Assembly (NCBI GenBank): GCA_937924675.1
Contig: CALEVL010000077.1
Span: 1 to 19,959 of the forward strand
Length of the DNA: 19,959 nt
Origin: an uncultured Ignavibacteria bacterium
GTDB lineage: Bacteria; Bacteroidota; Ignavibacteria; Tepidaquicellales; Tepidaquicellaceae
Direction: 5' to 3'
Within the stretch, counting starts at the first letter, position 1. Each line of letters begins with the position of its first letter. Made by a program: the position numbers and the translations under genes. Under the pieces are notes generated by a model. The model made no database searches, was not told the origin of the DNA, and was given only the letters and a program-made list of their open reading frames with translations. Below, piece by piece: positions 1 to 8,039 of this stretch.

Positions 1-130
1 GGATCATAATCATATGGCTAACAGGCAATTTAAAGTTTCGAAAAAATTTCTACATCTTGTATGCCTTACAAGGTATGCATGGAATTTTTATATTAATTCT
101 AAAATTAACTTGCGGTAAAACCAAACCAAC

Positions 131-1738
131 ATGAAACCATATTTTCATTTCGTTTTTGTAATTGCATTAATTGCGTGTTTTTCAGATGAAGTAAGGTCAC
201 AATTTCCGAGTTACCGACTCTATCCTTCAACAGCAAATCAGATTGAACCCGTTATTGTCAGGCATCCGACAAATCATAACATCATGTTTGCAAGTTCATT
301 TACAATCAGACTTTCATTCAAGAGTGAAGGAGTTTATGTGACAACTGACGGAGGTAATACTTGGAGAGGAACCGATACTCTTTACGGACAACCTATTACT
401 AATCATGGAGGAGACCCGGGTCCGATGATAGATAAGGACGGAAGATTCTTACTAACTCATCAGGGTGGCTTTGTTCTGGGAATGTATTCAAACTTTTCTA
501 CAAATCAGGGACTTACATGGTCAGCCAATAATCAAATAGCTGGTGATGATCAGGATAAGGGAAGTCCTGCAACGGATGACGTTCCAAATAGCCCTTATTA
601 TGGAAGGACTTATCTGATATGGACAAGATTTACTAATCCATTTCCTGCAGCATTATCTTACACAACTAACGGTGGCGTAAACTGGTCTCCAATAATTCAG
701 GTGAATAATTCTTTATCAGGAAGACAATCACTCGGTCCTCAGATGGTGATCGGACCAAATGGAGTCTGTTATGCAAGCTGGGCATCAGCTTCACTTACAT
801 CGCCTTTTGCTGAGTTGGGAATTGGTTTTGCAAAATCAGCAAACGGTGGACTCAATTGGACTGTCAATGAAAATGCATACAATTGTAACGGCATCAAGAC
901 TTCGTCTCTCCAACCATGGGGAATACGCGTGACCGGAAATCCATGGATGGACATTGACAGATCAGGAGGACCGAGAGACGGATGGCTCTATATAGTTGAA
1001 GCCGAGAAGAATCTTGCACCTGCCGGAACAGATCCTGATATTGTGTTTCATCGTTCAACAGACGGCGGAACAACTTGGTCACCCGGTGTAAGAGTTAACC
1101 AGGATCCGATCAACAACGGCAGGAATCAGATCTTTCCGGCAATGAGAGTTGACGAGAACGGCGGTATCAATGTAGTTTATGTTGACGGCAGGAACAGTCC
1201 TGACTCGGCGCAGACCTATCTTTCGCGCTCAACAGACGGCGGAGTTACATGGAAGGATTACCTTGTCAGCGATCATAAGTACAGACCTAAAGGCATTGCC
1301 GGAGCCGGTTCCGGAAATCAGGGAGACAATATCGGAATAACTTCCGGGAATAATAAACTTTGGCCGGTATGGATGGATGATGTAACCGGCGTATATCAGG
1401 TATGGACAGCGCCGATAGATCTGAACACAATCGGAATCAACCAGATAAGTGCCGAAGTGCCCGAGAGTTTTAAACTTATGCAGAACTATCCGAATCCGTT
1501 CAATCCGTCAACGAAGATAAGATTCAGCGTGCCGTCAGATGCAAGAGGCTCGGTTGTGAAAATTGTTGTGTATGACGCTCTCGGAAAGGAGATTAGTTTG
1601 CTTGCCAATCAATACTTCACTCCGGGTGAATATGAAACTGAATTCACTGCCGGTAATATCGCAAGCGGAGTATATTTCTATTCAATGTATGTTGACGGAA
1701 AACTGACTGCTACCAAGAGAATGGCAGCTCTGAAGTAG
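131..1738 (+). CDS. Secreted BNR/Asp-box (sialidase-like) beta-propeller protein with T9SS sorting domain
   Basis: The 535-residue product begins with a signal peptide (hydrophobic residues about 5-17, likely cleavage near residue 24, RSQ). The body carries repeated Asp-box (BNR) motifs of the form S/T-x-D/N-G-G-x-T/N-W: TTDGGNTW, TNGGVNW, ANGGLNW, STDGGTTW and STDGGVTW, the hallmark of sialidase-type six-bladed propellers. I do not see the RIP motif or a clear arginine triad of true sialidases, so catalytic activity is unproven. Residues 452-535 form a T9SS type A sorting domain starting with NYPNPFNPST and ending in a basic strand (TKRMAALK), so the protein should cross the outer membrane and be surface-anchored or released. 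The ATG at 131 directly precedes the signal peptide; no strong Shine-Dalgarno is present. It is convergent with the next gene. The fold call is firm; the ligand or substrate is unknown. Confidence 0.88.
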   Translation: MKPYFHFVFVIALIACFSDEVRSQFPSYRLYPSTANQIEPVIVRHPTNHNIMFASSFTIRLSFKSEGVYVTTDGGNTWRGTDTLYGQPITNHGGDPGPMIDKDGRFLLTHQGGFVLGMYSNFSTNQGLTWSANNQIAGDDQDKGSPATDDVPNSPYYGRTYLIWTRFTNPFPAALSYTTNGGVNWSPIIQVNNSLSGRQSLGPQMVIGPNGVCYASWASASLTSPFAELGIGFAKSANGGLNWTVNENAYNCNGIKTSSLQPWGIRVTGNPWMDIDRSGGPRDGWLYIVEAEKNLAPAGTDPDIVFHRSTDGGTTWSPGVRVNQDPINNGRNQIFPAMRVDENGGINVVYVDGRNSPDSAQTYLSRSTDGGVTWKDYLVSDHKYRPKGIAGAGSGNQGDNIGITSGNNKLWPVWMDDVTGVYQVWTAPIDLNTIGINQISAEVPESFKLMQNYPNPFNPSTKIRFSVPSDARGSVVKIVVYDALGKEISLLANQYFTPGEYETEFTAGNIASGVYFYSMYVDGKLTATKRMAALK

Positions 1739-1759
1739 AATTAGAAATTGAGAATTAGA

Positions 1760-1806
1760 AATTAGAAATTAGAAATATTACTGCAAACTATTTCTAATTT
1801 CTAATT
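1760..1806. terminator. Perfect 18-bp inverted repeat between convergent genes
   Basis: Bases 1760-1777 and 1789-1806 are exact reverse complements (18 bp each, 11-base loop). The hairpin sits between the stops of two convergent genes (1738 and 1820), where a bidirectional terminator would be expected. The stem is almost entirely A/T, and the left arm extends outward as degenerate copies of an AATTAGAA unit from about 1739. It could therefore also be a simple-sequence repeat that happens to fold. The hairpin is seen directly; the terminator role is inferred. Confidence 0.55.
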
Positions 1807-1819
1807 CATAATTTTTAAT

Positions 1820-4300
1820 TTATTTGACGAGTATCATCTTCTTCACATCTGAATAATCCCCCGCATTCAGCTTGTAGTAATACACGCCCGCCGGAAGATT
1901 GCCTGCTTCGAATGTGACCGAGTGGATTCCCGGGTTTTGAACTTTGTCCACAAGTGTCTTCACTTCTCTTCCAATCGCATCAAATACTTTGAGTATTACA
2001 TTGCTCTGATTTTTCAGATTGTACCTGATCAAGGTGCTTGGGTTAAATGGATTTGGGTAGTTCTGACTTAGTGAATAACCTTCGACATTTAGGGAAGCAT
2101 TCGCGACTGAGACTATTGAGTTGAGATCGAATGTGAAGCATCCTCTTCCATGTGTTGCCGCCAGCAGTATACCCGGGTTTTCTTTGTATTTAAGATCATA
2201 CACTTCAACATTAGGAAAGCCGGTATTGAATGATACCCAGCTTGCTCCGTCATTTGTTGAGCTGAACACCCCAAGATCTGTTCCCACAAAAATCATTCTC
2301 GGAGCGGTGTGGCGGATGACTATACTGCTGTGTCCGATGTTGGGCAAATTGGAAGAAATACTGAACCAGTTCTGTCCGCCGTTTGTGGTTTTGTAAACAT
2401 GCTTGTCAACACTTACTCCGCCGAATGTAGCATAACAAACATTGTCATTTTCCCGGTCAACCCAGAAATCGCTTACATAAGGAAATCCGGTTTGCGTCGC
2501 CCAGTTGATTCCGCCGTTTGTAGTCACATGTATTCTACCGTTGCTTGTGCCGATGTATATCTTTCCGGTATCCTGATTGCTTATTCCTATGGCAGAAACA
2601 TTTCCGTTGATAATTGACGTAGTTGCTATTTGTCTCCAACCGGTGGTACTCGTGGCAGTCTGCGCTTCCCAGGTTTTCCACACATCCGCGCGTCCGAAGA
2701 TGATTGTATTGTGATCTCCGGGAGCCATTTCATACGGATTATAAAAGAGACCTCCGGTTGAACCGCTTGGTGTAATACTGGAGAATGAAATTCCGTAATT
2801 TGCAGATCGCTGAATGGAGCCATTGACATATTGTCCATAAACAACGTTGACATCTACCGGATCAACAATTGTATATCCTCCGTCTCCGGTTGTTCGCTGA
2901 ATCCATTCTATACCGTAGTTTGTGCTTGTGTTCTTGTTGTTGTCCTGAGTGCCTCCATACAAAATATTTATATCGGTCGGATCATAATCGGCGCTCTGAT
3001 ACTGCAAAGTTGAAAGAGTAGCATTAAGGTCAGTCCATGTATTTGCATTATCGTATGAAACATAAACACCTCCGTCTGAGCAACAGTAAAGCACGCTTCC
3101 CTTGTATGCAAGCCAGTGAATATCAGCATGTGAGAATTCTCCGGAGAATGTTGTTGACCAGACAGTTTCTTTAGTCAGCGTTACTCCGGAATTGGTTGAA
3201 GCATAAATATCAATTCCTCCTACAAGCACATGTTCAGGGTTACCGGGAACAACCACAACAGCATTATCATACCAGCCTTGCGAGCCGAGATAATTTGTTG
3301 TGCTGTTCTGAAGAGTCCATAGCTCACCTCCGTTCGTTGTCTTGTAGAGTCCGTTTAACGAACCGCTTGTAGATGCAACACTTGCATATAGTATGTTTGG
3401 ATCATCCGGTGACATAGCAAGTTGAGTTCTTCTTCCGTTTGAAGTTGAAAGCCCGTTCGTCAGTAAGGTCCAGACATTTCCTCCATCAATTGATTTAAAG
3501 ATCTGGCTTTGTCCCGAACCGCTTGCCGCATAAACAATCTGTGGATTGACCGGATTAATGATGAGTGAAGTTGAATTAATGAAAAGAACATTAGTCCAGT
3601 TGAGACCGGCATTGGTTGATCTGAATACACCCGCATTGCCGGCACAGATGACATTGTTCGTGTTGATTGGATCAATTGCAATCTTCCCGACATACTGACC
3701 GATCGCAGAGGCAGTTGCTATCTTTGTCCAGTTTGTACCACCGTTGGTAGATTTGTAAAGTCCGTCACCATACTGACTATCTCCTGAGTAATTCAGCTCA
3801 CCGGTTCCGTAATAAAGTATGTTGGGATTCTGAGGATCAATAGCAATGTCACCGCTGGAGATGGAGCCTAGATTGTCCGTCAATACATTCCATGTATTTC
3901 CATTGTCAGTGGTCTTCCACACGCCGCCTTGCGCAGCGGCAATATACATGATGTTAACATTGGTTGGATGAAATGCTATTGAGTTCGTTCTTCCGGATAC
4001 GAAGTTATTGCCTGTCCTTGCATAGAACATGCCCCGTGGATTTACACTGACCCAGCTTGACATAGCAGTAAAGCTGCCCGGCATATCGTTGTCTTTGGGA
4101 ATCTGCATCTTCTCGATAACAGCTCTTTCATAAGCTCCGTCAGGAACCTTTAACCCCGGGCCGCCTGCGCGCCGGTCAATTATATAGCGCTCTCTTTGTG
4201 CGATTGTCAGTGCCGTTTCTCCCTCATCGGTTTCCTGTGCAAATGAATTAGCTGAGATGATCACGAATATTGACAGTAAAACAATGGATAGATGTTTCAT
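1820..4300 (-). CDS. Secreted sortilin/Vps10-like BNR-repeat glycosyl-hydrolase-fold protein with T9SS sorting domain
   Basis: The 826-residue product has a signal peptide (MKHLSIVLLSIFVIISANSFAQ, ending near residue 22), then a propeller region of about 650 residues with about twelve Asp-box-like motifs: KTTDNGNTW, KSTNGGTNW, RSTNAGLNW, KSIDGGNVW, KTTNGGELW, VTTNGGINW, KTTNGGQNW and SSTNDGASW among others. Many are preceded by P-x-N-x-x-I-L/M-Y strands (DPQNPNILYYG). This is the sortilin/Vps10 or xyloglucanase-like propeller layout, probably two propellers. The T9SS sorting domain occupies residues 747-826, starts with NYPNPFNPST and ends VKKMILVK. The start at 4300 is the only one that preserves the signal peptide. 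The protein should be surface-exposed or released. No catalytic residues of a specific hydrolase family could be assigned, so a binding or adhesive role is equally possible. Confidence 0.88.
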   Translation of the reverse strand: MKHLSIVLLSIFVIISANSFAQETDEGETALTIAQRERYIIDRRAGGPGLKVPDGAYERAVIEKMQIPKDNDMPGSFTAMSSWVSVNPRGMFYARTGNNFVSGRTNSIAFHPTNVNIMYIAAAQGGVWKTTDNGNTWNVLTDNLGSISSGDIAIDPQNPNILYYGTGELNYSGDSQYGDGLYKSTNGGTNWTKIATASAIGQYVGKIAIDPINTNNVICAGNAGVFRSTNAGLNWTNVLFINSTSLIINPVNPQIVYAASGSGQSQIFKSIDGGNVWTLLTNGLSTSNGRRTQLAMSPDDPNILYASVASTSGSLNGLYKTTNGGELWTLQNSTTNYLGSQGWYDNAVVVVPGNPEHVLVGGIDIYASTNSGVTLTKETVWSTTFSGEFSHADIHWLAYKGSVLYCCSDGGVYVSYDNANTWTDLNATLSTLQYQSADYDPTDINILYGGTQDNNKNTSTNYGIEWIQRTTGDGGYTIVDPVDVNVVYGQYVNGSIQRSANYGISFSSITPSGSTGGLFYNPYEMAPGDHNTIIFGRADVWKTWEAQTATSTTGWRQIATTSIINGNVSAIGISNQDTGKIYIGTSNGRIHVTTNGGINWATQTGFPYVSDFWVDRENDNVCYATFGGVSVDKHVYKTTNGGQNWFSISSNLPNIGHSSIVIRHTAPRMIFVGTDLGVFSSTNDGASWVSFNTGFPNVEVYDLKYKENPGILLAATHGRGCFTFDLNSIVSVANASLNVEGYSLSQNYPNPFNPSTLIRYNLKNQSNVILKVFDAIGREVKTLVDKVQNPGIHSVTFEAGNLPAGVYYYKLNAGDYSDVKKMILVK

Positions 4301-4506
4301 TTTTCAGATTTGATTTGTGGCAAGATAGGATTTGTACTTCTGTAATTCTACAAAAAGAATATCCCCCTTAGACAGGAGAATGTGATTCTTCTTGAAAATG
4401 TTTCGTTCTCGCAGCCCGAATGAAAGTGCAGGATGGTTTGTCAGTTGCTTAACAGTTGAACCGGATGATCCATATTGCTGATTACTTTCGATAGGGACAT
4501 TTGTCG

Positions 4507-6588
4507 CTATTTTATAAGAACCATCTTCTTTGCCGAAAAATGATTCCCATTATCGAGTCTATAAAGATAAACTCCTGAAGCCATTCCGCCTGCGTCAAAC
4601 TTTATAGTGTAATGGCCGGCATTCATGAATTCACTAACTAAAATTTTCATTTCTCTTCCTCTCATATCGAATACTTTGAGCTTTACGTTGCAAGCCACTG
4701 GAATGTTAAATGCAATTGTAGTGGACGGATTGAACGGGTTCGGATAATTCTGAAACAGGGATATTTTCTCCGGTATTTCTGTGGACATAAGATTGATGAA
4801 AATTGGTTCACCTCCGGTCGTAGTTTTAAGTATTGTACCGCCTTCACCAGCTACATAACAAACATTCTCAGCAGTCAGAAATACAGATCTCAAATGGTTA
4901 TTTGTCCCGCAAGTCTGTAACAACCAATTGAGACCTCCATTTGTTGTCCTGACTATTTGTGCGTTGCTTCCCACTGCAAAACCATAATTACTATCATAGA
5001 AATGGATGTCGGACAGATAACTTGTTCCGGTTAAGTAGGAAGTCCAATTTATTCCGCCGTCTGTTGTCTTGAGAACAATGCCGTTACCTGCACTGACATA
5101 TCCGGAATTGGAGTCTGTAAAGATTGCCGAAGTAAGGAAAGCAGTTGTTCCGCTCAATTGATTCATCCATTCAGCGCCACCGTCAGTAGACTTCATTATT
5201 TTTCCGCCATCACCTACTATCCAACCTGTATTTACATCCGCAAAAATTACTGAATTCCAAACTGTGTTTCCAATTCTCTTGTTTATCCAGTTTGTTCCTC
5301 CGTTTGTTGTTCTTATTATTGTTCCGAATCCCCCTACAGCCCAACCGGTATTGATATTCTGAAAGTAAACTGACTCCAGCCAATAATCTGTTCCGCTTGA
5401 TTGACTAATCCAACTGATTCCGCTGTCTGTTGTTTTCAAAATTTTTCCCCCGTATCCTACAACCCAACCTGTGCTTAGGTCGGCAAAATTGACAGATAAC
5501 AAGGAATTGTTAATTCCACTTACCTGGGATTTCCAGTTTGCTCCGCTGTTTGTGGTTTTGATAATAGTACCAAAATCTCCAACTGTCCAACCAGTGTTTG
5601 GGTTAACAAAATAAATTGACGTCATCCAACTGCTTGAACCTTTTGACTTGAATTCCCAACTTGTACCGCTGTTTGTAGTTTCAAGTATAGTTCCGTAGTT
5701 TCCCACTGCCCAGCCTGTAAAGTGATCTGTGAAGAAGACAGAAAAAATATAGTTCTCTGATCCGCTTAAAGTGCTTATCCAGTTTTCTCCTCCGTTTGTT
5801 GTTTTGAGAATGACATTTCCATCTCCTACAGCCCAACCGGTATTATGGTCAGCAAAATCAACTGACTCAAACCACATATCAGTGCCGCCGGCTTGGAAGG
5901 TCCAATTCTCTCCTCCGTTTGTTGTCTTTGATATTGAACCGTAATCACCGACTGTCCACGCAGTGTAATTATCAACGGAAGTAACCGAATACCATGTGTT
6001 GTTTGATGAACTGATTTGGCTGATCCAGTTTGTACCGCCGTTTGTTGTTTTGAATATTCTTCCGTTCATTCCAACGGCCCAACCGGTTTGATGATCTGCA
6101 AAATTAACGGAAAGAAAGGATGAGTTTCCGTCTTCATATTGGATAGTCCAACTTTTACCTCCATTTGTTGTTTTCATGATTCTTTCCGGAGATCCAACTA
6201 CCCAACCTGTTTGATTATCAACAAAGTAAACTGATTGGAAGTGAACGCCGGTTGCTTCATACTGGATGACCCAATTGATACCGCCGTTTGTAGTGTTGAA
6301 AATTTTTCCATAGCTGCCTGTAACCCAGCCGGAATTTACATCCGAGAAAAACACAGACCACAAATGAACATTAGTCCCGCTTTCTTGTGTGATCCAACTT
6401 AGTGTACCGTTTGTTGTTTTCTGAATTATTCCTGCAGCACCTACTGTCCAACCGATGCTGCTATTTTCAAAGTGAACCGAATTCAGCATATTGCCTTGCG
6501 GCAATGGATTCTGCCAGAACCAACCGCTCTGTGATAGTGCATCAGAGTTCAGCCAAAATAAGAATAAGAGGGAGAATATAGTTTTCAT
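4507..6588 (-). CDS. Secreted YCF48-like 14-repeat beta-propeller protein with T9SS sorting domain
   Basis: The protein is built from a signal peptide (MKTIFSLLFLFWLNSDALSQ), 14 tandem repeats of about 41 residues, and a T9SS sorting domain (NYPNPFNPST through the terminal KKMVLIK, about the last 80 residues). Each repeat reads roughly SVxFxDxxTGWxVGxxGxI followed by K-TTNGGxNW, the pattern of the YCF48/HCF136 photosystem II assembly-factor-like propeller family. Fourteen repeats fit two seven-bladed propellers. The last repeat has a degraded motif (TTTGGEPIF). The reading frame extends to an ATG at 6606, adding six residues (MYSHRI). I prefer the ATG at 6588 because it begins directly at the signal peptide, but the longer form is possible. 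The family name does not imply photosynthesis here: in this phylum such proteins are secreted and of unknown role. Confidence 0.87.
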   Translation of the reverse strand: MKTIFSLLFLFWLNSDALSQSGWFWQNPLPQGNMLNSVHFENSSIGWTVGAAGIIQKTTNGTLSWITQESGTNVHLWSVFFSDVNSGWVTGSYGKIFNTTNGGINWVIQYEATGVHFQSVYFVDNQTGWVVGSPERIMKTTNGGKSWTIQYEDGNSSFLSVNFADHQTGWAVGMNGRIFKTTNGGTNWISQISSSNNTWYSVTSVDNYTAWTVGDYGSISKTTNGGENWTFQAGGTDMWFESVDFADHNTGWAVGDGNVILKTTNGGENWISTLSGSENYIFSVFFTDHFTGWAVGNYGTILETTNSGTSWEFKSKGSSSWMTSIYFVNPNTGWTVGDFGTIIKTTNSGANWKSQVSGINNSLLSVNFADLSTGWVVGYGGKILKTTDSGISWISQSSGTDYWLESVYFQNINTGWAVGGFGTIIRTTNGGTNWINKRIGNTVWNSVIFADVNTGWIVGDGGKIMKSTDGGAEWMNQLSGTTAFLTSAIFTDSNSGYVSAGNGIVLKTTDGGINWTSYLTGTSYLSDIHFYDSNYGFAVGSNAQIVRTTNGGLNWLLQTCGTNNHLRSVFLTAENVCYVAGEGGTILKTTTGGEPIFINLMSTEIPEKISLFQNYPNPFNPSTTIAFNIPVACNVKLKVFDMRGREMKILVSEFMNAGHYTIKFDAGGMASGVYLYRLDNGNHFSAKKMVLIK

Positions 6589-6870
6589 GATTCGGTGTGA
6601 ATACATTTATCTGATTTGAATCCTTTTTCATTTCCAGTCCATGTTTGAATAAAAATAGCGGTTTGAAATATGAGATACTATGATTCAGGTCATAGTTTTC
6701 ATGAGAATTGTTACTAATAGTCTTTGCAGGGTTGGTCGCAGCTTTTATTTATTGCAGAACATAATGTGCTTCGCGAAATAACTCCGCGAGGACAACGAGA
6801 TTGTTTTACTGATTGCTTTCACAATCGGGAGATTGGGAACGAGGGAAAAACCTGCTGCTTATCTTCATAA

Positions 6871-6904
6871 CCCCCTGCCCTACTTTTGGGGGTTGTCTCA
6901 AAAC
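6871..6904 (+). repeat. Left copy of an imperfect inverted repeat
   Basis: This roughly 34-base segment starts with CCCCCT, has a G-run near its middle and ends in TGTCTCAAAAC. It is matched in reverse complement by 7158-7186, whose complement starts CCCCTCC and ends TATCTCAAAAC (10 of 11 bases identical over the end). Each copy can also fold as a small hairpin through its C-run and G-run. This looks like a short dispersed intergenic repeat present twice in opposite orientation. Confidence 0.45.
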
Positions 6905-7015
6905 CCCTCTCTTTCAAAAGCCCCGGCTTTGTATATTTTGATTATATATTGATTCTACTCTTAATGCCGCGAACACTTTGTTAGCAATTAGTGCAAAATG
7001 TCTTTTCTATTGGTA

Positions 7016-7100
7016 GATCCCCGCCTGCAGCGGGCAGGCCTGCATTCCTGCCCGCAGCGAGTATTCAAGTTTTAGCGATGCAGGTGGGCGCAGGGATGAC
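7016..7100. repeat. G/C-rich palindromic intergenic repeat element
   Basis: Bases 7031-7038 (CGGGCAGG) and 7047-7054 (CCTGCCCG) are a perfect 8-bp inverted repeat with an 8-base loop. The outer arms also pair imperfectly: ATCCCCGCCTGCA at about 7017-7029 against the segment TGCAGGTGGGCGCAGGGAT at about 7079-7097. The element ends in GGGATGAC. This layout resembles the REP-like palindromic units scattered in intergenic DNA of many bacteria. It might form an RNA hairpin if transcribed. Copy number elsewhere in the genome cannot be seen from here. Confidence 0.5.
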
Positions 7101-7157
7101 ATTCTTGGTTGTGTGAATGTTCAGAAATAGACCATTGTATATTAGGCAAAAGTTCTA

Positions 7158-7186
7158 GTTTTGAGATAGCCTCTTTGAAGGAGGGG
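7158..7186 (-). repeat. Right copy of the imperfect inverted repeat
   Basis: This is the reverse-complement partner of 6871-6904, read here as GTTTTGAGATA followed by a segment that ends in AGGGG. The two copies bracket about 250 bases that include the G/C-rich palindrome. Just outside it, 7188-7202 (GTTAGTCGCAACTTT) matches 6731-6745 (GTTGGTCGCAGCTTT) in direct orientation at 13 of 15 positions. Confidence 0.42.
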
Positions 7187-7320
7187 TGTTAGTCGCAACT
7201 TTGCGAAAACAAGAATTGCTTTCTTATAAAGCGGGGGACGAGACCGTTACTCGGATGCAACGTCTGCTATAACTCACAGTATGCTCACCAATTATATGAG
7301 AATAAGAAATTCATTTTGAT

Positions 7321-7328
7321 TAATTTTG
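7321..7328 (+). promoter_or_regulatory. Possible -7 promoter element upstream of ispD
   Basis: TAATTTTG exactly fits the Bacteroidota-type -7 consensus TAnnTTTG and lies 36 bases before the ispD ATG, a sensible distance for a short leader. I do not see a clear TTG-type -33 element at the expected spacing upstream, and the sequence is A/T-rich, so a chance match is possible. It is the only exact match I found near a start in the window. Confidence 0.3.
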
Positions 7329-7364
7329 AACAATTGTTATCCGTCATATCTTTATTCTCTGTAA

Positions 7365-8039
7365 ATGAAAGTTGTAGCGATCATTCCTGCGGCAGGAACA
7401 GGCAGCAGGGTCGGCGCAAAGATCCCTAAACAATACCTAAAGTACAACGGCCTGGAAGTGATTGCTCATACTGTTGCAAAGTTCAATTCATGCAGAGAAG
7501 TTGACGAGATCTTGATCTCAGCAATGCCTGAACATTTTGTACGGCTCTCTACCATTATAAGGAAGAACAATTTCCGGAAAGTTAAAGCAATAGTTGAAGG
7601 CGGAAAGACAAGACATGACTCGGTTCAGAATGCACTAATGGTATCCGGATGTTCGGGAAATGATATCGTACTGGTTCACGATTCCGTCAGGCCGTTTGTT
7701 TCAGCGGGGTTGATCAAGGAAACTATACTTCAGACGGCAAAACATAAATGCGCCGTTCCTGTTCTCCCGATTGCAGAAACTGTGAAGAAGATCTCGAAGA
7801 ATTATTTTGTAGATGCAACTCTGGATCGATCAACATTAGCAACTGCGCAAACTCCGCAGGGATTCAGAGCCGATGTGTTGCAAAGCTCATTTCAATATGC
7901 CAAGAAAATGAAGTTCAATGGCACGGATGAATCTTCAATTGTTGAATATGCCGGTCACAAAGTGAAAACATTTCCGGGAGAACAATCTAACATAAAGATC
8001 ACTACTAAAGAAGATCTCAAAAAGTTTAAGAAATCATGA
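7365..8039 (+). CDS. ispD: 2-C-methyl-D-erythritol 4-phosphate cytidylyltransferase
   Basis: IspD catalyses the third step of the non-mevalonate (MEP) isoprenoid pathway in the cytoplasm, joining CTP and MEP to give CDP-methylerythritol. The 224-residue length matches the family (about 220-240). Visible motifs are the N-terminal nucleotide-binding loop AAGTGSRVG with PKQY (residues 9-23), GGKTRHDSVQNAL near residue 80, the VHDSVRPF metal/substrate motif near residue 104, the TPQGF motif near residue 162, and TDESSIVE near the C-terminus. The stop overlaps the next start by four bases (ATGA), so the two are translationally linked. It is the first gene of the long plus-strand run. No ispF follows here, so the partner enzymes must be elsewhere. 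Confidence 0.95.
   Translation: MKVVAIIPAAGTGSRVGAKIPKQYLKYNGLEVIAHTVAKFNSCREVDEILISAMPEHFVRLSTIIRKNNFRKVKAIVEGGKTRHDSVQNALMVSGCSGNDIVLVHDSVRPFVSAGLIKETILQTAKHKCAVPVLPIAETVKKISKNYFVDATLDRSTLATAQTPQGFRADVLQSSFQYAKKMKFNGTDESSIVEYAGHKVKTFPGEQSNIKITTKEDLKKFKKS

Larger units (their letters stand above)
6607..7364. other. 758-base gene-free region with repeat fragments
   Basis: No credible reading frame lies between the divergent 5' ends of the YCF48-like gene (- strand) and ispD (+ strand). The left end (about 6607-6720) should hold the promoter of the YCF48-like gene and the right end (about 7290-7364) that of ispD. Between them lie short G/C-rich palindromic pieces and imperfect inverted and direct repeats, given as separate entries. 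The middle is visibly richer in G/C runs than the flanking A/T-rich sequence. I saw no tRNA cloverleaf or other recognised RNA. Confidence 0.6.

Noticed and set aside
56..72. Small hairpin (CTTGTA/TACAAG) upstream of the first gene
   Set aside because: A 6-bp stem at the window edge is too short to call a regulatory element or terminator without the flanking sequence.
4507..6588. Regular ~123-base DNA periodicity that could suggest a tandem repeat array or CRISPR
   Set aside because: The period equals one protein blade (about 41 codons) inside a single open frame, with no identical short repeat and unique-spacer pattern.
7030..7100. Possible tRNA, because of a folded G/C-rich segment and a TTCAAG stretch
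   Set aside because: No acceptor stem, no anticodon arm and no proper cloverleaf can be drawn.
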